From: Deltaproteobacteria bacterium
GTDB taxonomy: Bacteria; Desulfobacterota; Desulfobacteria; Desulfobacterales; B30-G6
DNA: 37,038 nt
Assembly: GCA_024639645.1 (NCBI GenBank)
Contig: JAHEIB010000009.1
Span: forward strand, 1 to 37,038
Direction of reading: 5' to 3'
Part shown: in pieces, positions 36,854-37,038 of the stretch
Numbering within the stretch: position 1 is the first letter of the stretch
How the letters are laid out: each line of letters starts with the position of its first letter
Notes under the pieces: model-generated
Database searches by the model: none
What the model was told of the DNA's origin: nothing
The model's input: the letters and a program-made list of their open reading frames with translations, nothing else
Made by a program: the position numbers and the translations under genes

Positions 36854-36963
36854 TGTTCGTTTTCCATGATCTTTCTATCTGTTGTGCTTTTGTAGAACGC
36901 CATTGTCACTGCACAACCTGGGAAAAACATCGTGCCGTTGGCCAGCGACGTTATCCAACTGGA

Positions 36964-37038
36964 TTAGAACTTGAATGCGTCGAATTCAGCTTTGGTGGAA
37001 GGCACCTTGAATTCTCCTTTTTTGATCCTGGCAACCAA
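36964..37038 (-). CDS. BMP-family substrate-binding lipoprotein, C-terminal fragment cut by window edge
   Basis: Minus-strand reading LVARIKKGEFKVPSTKAEFDAFKF*; composition and position upstream of the matching ATPase fit a BMP/PnrA-like binding protein. Confidence 0.6.
   Translation of the reverse strand: MVARIKKGEFKVPSTKAEFDAFKF

Noticed and set aside
1-37038. CRISPR arrays, rRNA, tRNA or intact transposase
   Set aside because: No regularly spaced direct repeats of CRISPR size, no rRNA-like sequence, no tRNA cloverleaf and no transposase motifs in the ORF list.

Overview
A 37,038-bp window dense with protein-coding genes and mostly made of ordinary housekeeping and transport genes. Gene content (tungsten-type aldehyde:ferredoxin oxidoreductase, several Fe-S proteins) suggests an anaerobe; gene style and repeats suggest Desulfobacterota, but that taxonomy is inference only. 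I support about 30 CDSs. The left part has a nitroreductase (5'-truncated), a HAMP/SpoIIE-type PP2C phosphatase, MFS and EamA transporters, an RND/MMPL exporter, a DUF3783-like protein, a ferredoxin fragment, proline dehydrogenase, an M48 protease with LemA, a Na/Pi cotransporter, a PatB/MalY-type C-S lyase, a TPR protein, typA/bipA and tex. The right part is one long minus-strand block: a BMP/nucleoside-type ABC importer, a class III (GabT-like) aminotransferase, an AOR, a PylB-family (methylornithine synthase-like) radical SAM enzyme, a complete Liv-type ABC importer, a multi-Cys Fe-S protein and a GNAT. The best candidate for something undescribed is the PylB-like enzyme with no other pyl gene in view, sitting beside the aminotransferase, AOR and two importers. 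Several non-coding structures are also unexplained: a perfect 26-bp inverted repeat (REPIN-like), a 142-bp imperfect palindrome bounded by TAGAAG/CTTCTA, and short-period (7- or 8-bp) degenerate tandem tracts in four spacers. No tRNA, rRNA, CRISPR array or intact transposase was seen.
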